From Thermoflexus sp. (GTDB lineage Bacteria; Chloroflexota; Anaerolineae; Aggregatilineales; Aggregatilineaceae), in the NCBI GenBank assembly GCA_020724465.1, contig DYGX01000017.1:300-64299 (forward strand): a stretch of 64,000 nt of DNA. The letters are read 5' to 3'. The first letter of the stretch is position 1, and each line of letters starts with the position of its first letter. The notes below the pieces were generated by a model. That model was not told the origin of the DNA. It worked only from the letters and a program-made list of their open reading frames with translations, and ran no database searches. Shown piece after piece: positions 61,147 through 64,000 of the stretch. The position numbers and the translations under genes were made by a program.

Positions 61147-61976
61147 CGACTGACCTGAGCGTGGCGCCCGACGATCTGCAGGAGCACGTTTCCGAGGACG
61201 AGTTCATCGAAAACGGGCACGCCATCCCGGCTGATGGACACGATCCGGAACACGAGATTCATCTGCCCCAGCCCAGCGCGGCGCCGATCATCGTCGCGGG
61301 CGGGTCGCTGTTGTTGCTGCTGGCGCTGCTGAACCCGCTCTTTTTGCTGGGGGCGCTCCCGGTGCTGGCCTATGGCACCTGGCGGATGATCCACTTCCCC
61401 GAATTCGACCTGAGCGCCAAGTGGCTTCCCCCGCTCAGCGATCGCAAGTTCGGGATGTGGATTTTCCTGGCGTCCGAGGTGATGTTTTTCTCGTCGCTCA
61501 TCGGCGGCTTTATCTACTTCAAGCTGTCGCGTGGCTTCGAGGAAGCGCAGGAGATCCTCAGCCTGCCGCTGGCGACGGTCGGCACGTCGGTGCTGATCGT
61601 CAGCAGCTTCGCGGTCGTGATGGGCCTTGAGGCGCTCCAGGCGGACGACCGCCGCGTCTTCCGCAACTGGATGCTGGTTGTGCTGGTGCTGGGCGTGACC
61701 TTCCTGGGTATCCAGGCGTTTGAGTGGTACGAGCTGATGCATCATGATGTGACCGCCAGCGATCTGTTCGGCACGGCGTTCTACGTCACGACCGGCTTTC
61801 ACGGCCTGCACGTGCTGGGCGGCGTGATCTGGCTGGCGATTGTGCTCTACCGCACGCTGGTACAGGGCGTCTACACGGCAAAGAACTATCTCGGCGTCGA
61901 GTTGTTCGGCCTCTACTGGCACTTCGTCGATGTCGTCTGGATCGCGCTGTTCACCGTTATCTATCTGGTGCACTAG
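61143..61976 (+). CDS. ctaE: Cytochrome c oxidase subunit III
   Basis: 277 aa. ATG 61143 overlaps the subunit I stop (ATGA). The first 90 residues are an acidic tail and two added helices; then the usual subunit III core begins: [27 protein letters not shown] (Trp-Ile-x-Leu-x-Ser-Glu), [67 protein letters not shown] (the FHGxHV motif) and [24 protein letters not shown] at the C-terminus. It supports subunit I and proton uptake. Confidence 0.96.
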   Translation: MTTDLSVAPDDLQEHVSEDEFIENGHAIPADGHDPEHEIHLPQPSAAPIIVAGGSLLLLLALLNPLFLLGALPVLAYGTWRMIHFPEFDLSAKWLPPLSDRKFGMWIFLASEVMFFSSLIGGFIYFKLSRGFEEAQEILSLPLATVGTSVLIVSSFAVVMGLEALQADDRRVFRNWMLVVLVLGVTFLGIQAFEWYELMHHDVTASDLFGTAFYVTTGFHGLHVLGGVIWLAIVLYRTLVQGVYTAKNYLGVELFGLYWHFVDVVWIALFTVIYLVH

Positions 61977-62003
61977 GCCGCAGCGAGGGGACGAGAGGGA
62001 GCT

Positions 62004-62621
62004 ATGGATCAGATGTTGCTCTGGATTGTTCTGTGGATCGCCAGCGGCGCGTTTGTCGGCGGCGTGGTGACCCCCGTGCTGGCGCAGGGCCGCCGTATCG
62101 ATGATTGGGCGGCGATGGCGCTCGGCCTGGTGGTGGGCGCGGTCGGGAACATATTGCTGCTGGTTCCGGTCTGGCTGGGGCTGACGCGCGTGGCGCCCGC
62201 CGAGGCGACTCACGGCCCGGCCTGGCAGCGTGACGCCGTGACGCTGGACGAGCTGCTTGCTGCCGAAGCCGCCGGTGCCAGCGTGGGATTGCCCGGCAAC
62301 CCGCTGGTCGCGCTGAAGCGCAACTTCTGGCCCGCGCCGCGCGCCGATCACGCGCACTCGCACCGCATGACCTACGTCGGCGTGTTTGTCGCCCTGGCGG
62401 TGGTGACGGCCATCGAAGTTCTGTTGAGCGTGCTCGACACGCGCGGCGACCTCGGCTTCTCGGTTGTCGCGCCGCTGGCGGCGCTCTCGACGCTGAAGAT
62501 CCTGCTGGTGGTGGCCTACTTCATGCACCTGCGCTGGGAGAACCGCTGGTTCACGCTGGTCTTCGTCGCGTCGGTCCCCTTCGCGGCGATGGTGCTGGTG
62601 GTGCTGGCGGCGGTGGCGTGA
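62004..62621 (+). CDS. Cytochrome c oxidase subunit IV-like protein
   Basis: 205 aa with five probable membrane helices. The first half (MLLWIVLWIASGAFVGGVVTPVLAQGRRIDDW..., GLVVGAVGNILLLVPVWLGL) is not found in the usual 100-residue subunit IV. The second half (YVGVFVALAVVTAIEVLLS, STLKILLVVAYFMHLRWENRWFTLVFVASVPFAAMVLVV) has the subunit IV pattern, including the K-x-x-x-V-x-x-Y-F-M-H-L motif. It follows subunit III by 27 bases. The extra N-terminal part may be fused from another small membrane protein. Confidence 0.85.
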   Translation: MDQMLLWIVLWIASGAFVGGVVTPVLAQGRRIDDWAAMALGLVVGAVGNILLLVPVWLGLTRVAPAEATHGPAWQRDAVTLDELLAAEAAGASVGLPGNPLVALKRNFWPAPRADHAHSHRMTYVGVFVALAVVTAIEVLLSVLDTRGDLGFSVVAPLAALSTLKILLVVAYFMHLRWENRWFTLVFVASVPFAAMVLVVLAAVA

Positions 62622-62649
62622 TTTGTACGATTCGACCGGAGCGAATTCG

Positions 62650-62678
62650 TTGACAGCCGCCGGGCGCGCCGCTATACT
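62650..62678 (+). promoter_or_regulatory. Consensus sigma70 promoter of the his operon
   Basis: Perfect TTGACA at 62650-62655, 17-bp spacer, TATACT at 62673-62678. The predicted start (62685-62686) falls on the ATG of the leader ORF. Confidence 0.85.
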
Positions 62679-62685
62679 GAACAGC

Positions 62686-62778
62686 ATGAAACCAAGCTTG
62701 CCGCACGTCCATGCGCACCATCATGCAAACCGCACCCCAGGCACCCGGCCCGGTGGTGATGGCTGCGTGCGCGCCTAG
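62686..62778 (+). CDS. Histidine-rich leader peptide of the his operon
   Basis: 30 codons from ATG 62686 to TAG 62776-62778. Residues 6-14 read PHVHAHHHA: five His in seven positions (7, 9, 11, 12, 13), extremely unlikely by chance and diagnostic of his-operon leader peptides that sense charged tRNA-His. The ATG coincides with the predicted start of transcription, so the ORF may be translated leaderless. The stop codon lies in a CCTAG/CTAGG hairpin upstream of a terminator and hisG. Confidence 0.8.
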   Translation: MKPSLPHVHAHHHANRTPGTRPGGDGCVRA

Positions 62779-62838
62779 CGAGCTTCTAGGTCACAGGCAT
62801 CCTGACGCCTCTCGGTCCGCCGAGGGGCGTTTTTGTTT
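62774..62838 (+). promoter_or_regulatory. Histidine attenuator hairpins
   Basis: Three overlapping stems follow the His codons: CCTAG/CTAGG (62774-62790), AGG...CAGG / CCTG...CCT (62788-62810) and the terminator (62805-62830). The second shares bases with both others, so they are mutually exclusive, as in known amino-acid attenuators. Confidence 0.7.
62805..62838 (+). terminator. Attenuator terminator before hisG
   Basis: 11-bp stem ACGCCTCTCGG / CCGAGGGGCGT (one G-U pair) with loop TCCG, followed by TTTTTGTTTG; 36 bases before the hisG start. Confidence 0.9.
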
Positions 62839-62873
62839 GGGCCGGTGTGCGCCGGTCGAGGAGAGAGCCTCTT

Positions 62874-63887
62874 ATGATGGAGCATCAAGTGCGGATCGCG
62901 CTGCCCAGCAAGGGCCGGATGGAAATCGAGACGCTGGAGTTTCTGGCAGGCTGCGGGCTGCGCGTGGATAAACGCAATCCACGCCAGTACACCGCCACCA
63001 TGCCCGCCCTGCCCGGCGTGCTGGTGCTGTTTCAGCGCGCCAGAGATATCCCGGTCAGCGTCGCGGCAGGCGACGTGGACCTGGGCATCACCGGTTATGA
63101 CGCGCTGGCCGAGACGATCGGCGGCGAGGCGGACACGATTGTGACCATTCACGACGCGCTGCGCTATGGCGATTGCGCGCTGGTCGTCGCGGTGCCGGAC
63201 GACTGGGACGAGGTGATCACCGCCCGCGATCTGGCCGCCCATGCCCGCCTGCGCCCTCTGCGCGTGGCGACCAAATACCCAAATCTCGTTGCGCGCTTTT
63301 TGCAACAGGCTGGCGCGGACTCCGTGCGCGTGGTGCTGGCGGATGGCGCGCTCGAATCGGCGCCGACGGTCGGCTACGCCGACTTCATCGCAGACATCAC
63401 CAGCACCGGCACGACGCTGCGCGAAAATCGCCTGCGCCCGCTGGAGGACGGCGTGATCCTCACCTCGCAGGCGATTTTGATCGGCAACCGCGCCGCGCTG
63501 TCCGACCGCGACGAGGTGCTGCATGTGGCGCGCAAGATGCTGGAGTTCATCGAAGCGCACCTGCGCGCCCGCGGCCAGTACATGATCTTCGCCAACATGC
63601 GCGGCGAGTCCGCCGAGGCGGTCGCGGCGCGTGTCTTCAGCCAGCCGGACCTGGGCGGCCTGCAAGGGCCGACCGTCGCCCAGATGATCACGCGCCAGGG
63701 CGCGGGGAACTGGTGGGCGATCAACCTGGTCACGTCCGCCGACAGGCTCTACGACGCCATCCAGCAAATCCGCGCTATCGACGGCAGCGGTGTTGTCGTG
63801 ACGCCGGTCACGTACATTTTTGAGGAACTACCCGAACGCTACCAGCGGCTGCTGGCAGCCCTAGACCGCGAGGAAGACTCCCGATGA
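62874..63887 (+). CDS. hisG: ATP phosphoribosyltransferase, long form
   Basis: About 337 aa. First enzyme of histidine synthesis: joins ATP and PRPP. It opens VRIALPSKGRMEIETLEFLAGCGL; VDLGITGYDALAE is the type of segment conserved in HisG, and the PRPP loop is YADFIADITSTGTTLRENRLRPLEDG with the D-x-x-x-T-G-T-T-L signature. Residues from about 245 (MIFANMRGESAEAVAARVF...GLQGPTVAQM) form the ACT-like regulatory domain of the long form, which senses histidine. ATG 62874 or the next codon 62877 both fit; GGAGAGAG is upstream. Expression is probably governed by the attenuator above. Confidence 0.94.
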   Translation: MMEHQVRIALPSKGRMEIETLEFLAGCGLRVDKRNPRQYTATMPALPGVLVLFQRARDIPVSVAAGDVDLGITGYDALAETIGGEADTIVTIHDALRYGDCALVVAVPDDWDEVITARDLAAHARLRPLRVATKYPNLVARFLQQAGADSVRVVLADGALESAPTVGYADFIADITSTGTTLRENRLRPLEDGVILTSQAILIGNRAALSDRDEVLHVARKMLEFIEAHLRARGQYMIFANMRGESAEAVAARVFSQPDLGGLQGPTVAQMITRQGAGNWWAINLVTSADRLYDAIQQIRAIDGSGVVVTPVTYIFEELPERYQRLLAALDREEDSR

Positions 63888-64000
63888 CTCCCACTGCGAT
63901 CCTGCCGATTTACGACGATCTGAGCGCCGCGCGGGCGAGCATTCTGCGTCGCGGCTCGCTGCGCGAGTTCGAGGTCCCGGCGCGTATCGCGGACAGCCTG
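63884..64000 (+). CDS. hisD: Histidinol dehydrogenase, N-terminal fragment
   Basis: Cut off by the window end after 39 codons. ATG 63884 overlaps the hisG stop (ATGA), showing translational coupling. The visible part, YDDLSAARASILRRGSLREFEVPARIADSL, fits the variable N-terminus of HisD, which oxidises histidinol to histidine. The usual place after hisG in his operons and the sequence pattern agree, but no diagnostic motif is yet reached. Confidence 0.7.
   Translation, partial: MTPTAILPIYDDLSAARASILRRGSLREFEVPARIADSL

Noticed and set aside
60966-62687. 573-codon minus-strand frame over cox subunits III and IV
   Set aside because: Same reason; it would also cover the his promoter.
62711-62971. 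86-codon frame overlapping the his leader and hisG start
   Set aside because: It runs through the terminator hairpin in a different frame from hisG; the His-rich frame starting at 62686 explains the region better.

Overview
The window reads as chromosomal DNA of a high-GC Chloroflexota bacterium, probably class Anaerolineae. The basis is indirect: the gene families (SpoIIIAA-like ATPase with R3H tail, SpoVS, DUF2723-type membrane protein, many one-pass proteins with Thr/Pro-rich linkers, RNase J, PGI/PMI-type isomerase), GTG/TTG start use and sigma70-like promoters (TTGACA, 17 bp, TATAAT or TACAAT). No mobile element, phage gene or CRISPR array was seen. It looks like core chromosome around the replication origin.

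Layout. 1-9.8 kb: end of a membrane protein, asnS, a GNAT protein, a family 1 glycosidase, a WD40 lipoprotein, then leftward tmk, a membrane-anchored protein, the R3H/AAA ATPase and a second GNAT-like protein. 10-22.9 kb: SIMPL protein, YhfC-like membrane protein, a pilin-like fusion, PGI/PMI, a serine-synthesis pair (class V aminotransferase and serA), cell-wall amidase and M23 peptidases, tRNA-Ser(GGA), HD hydrolase, FmdB-like zinc ribbon and holB. 22.9-26 kb: oriC and dnaA. 26-42.9 kb: aminotransferase, membrane glycosyltransferase-like protein, Crp-type regulator, spoVS, cold-shock protein, RNase J, a foldase lipoprotein, two tandem paralogous anchored proteins, SRP RNA, YabE-like protein, rsmA, CNNM/CBS protein, cdd and recO. 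43-48.4 kb: a fused glyQS and an ABC-F ATPase with a long leader. 48.4-52 kb: a 2-oxoacid dehydrogenase operon (E1 alpha, E1 beta, E2). 52-58 kb: two MFS transporters and an ECF sigma / anti-sigma / secreted protein operon. 58-62.6 kb: caa3-type cytochrome oxidase operon. 62.6-64 kb: start of a his operon, hisG and hisD.

The most notable signals are regulatory. (1) hisG is preceded by a consensus promoter, a 30-codon ORF with five His codons in seven positions, mutually exclusive hairpins and an intrinsic terminator: a his-type attenuator. (2) The ABC-F gene is preceded by a promoter, a 9-codon ORF with a ribosome-binding site and an intrinsic terminator, as expected for ribosome-mediated attenuation. 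(3) Between glyQS and that promoter lie twelve 10-bp units, six direct and six inverted, able to form one long hairpin. (4) The origin carries three copies of a 30-bp composite module (TGTCRACA-type box, 10-bp GC-rich spacer, DnaA box) and several copies of an undescribed CCCCAGATAT / CCAGATATGGGG element on both sides of dnaA.

All calls come from reading the sequence; no database search or folding program was run.
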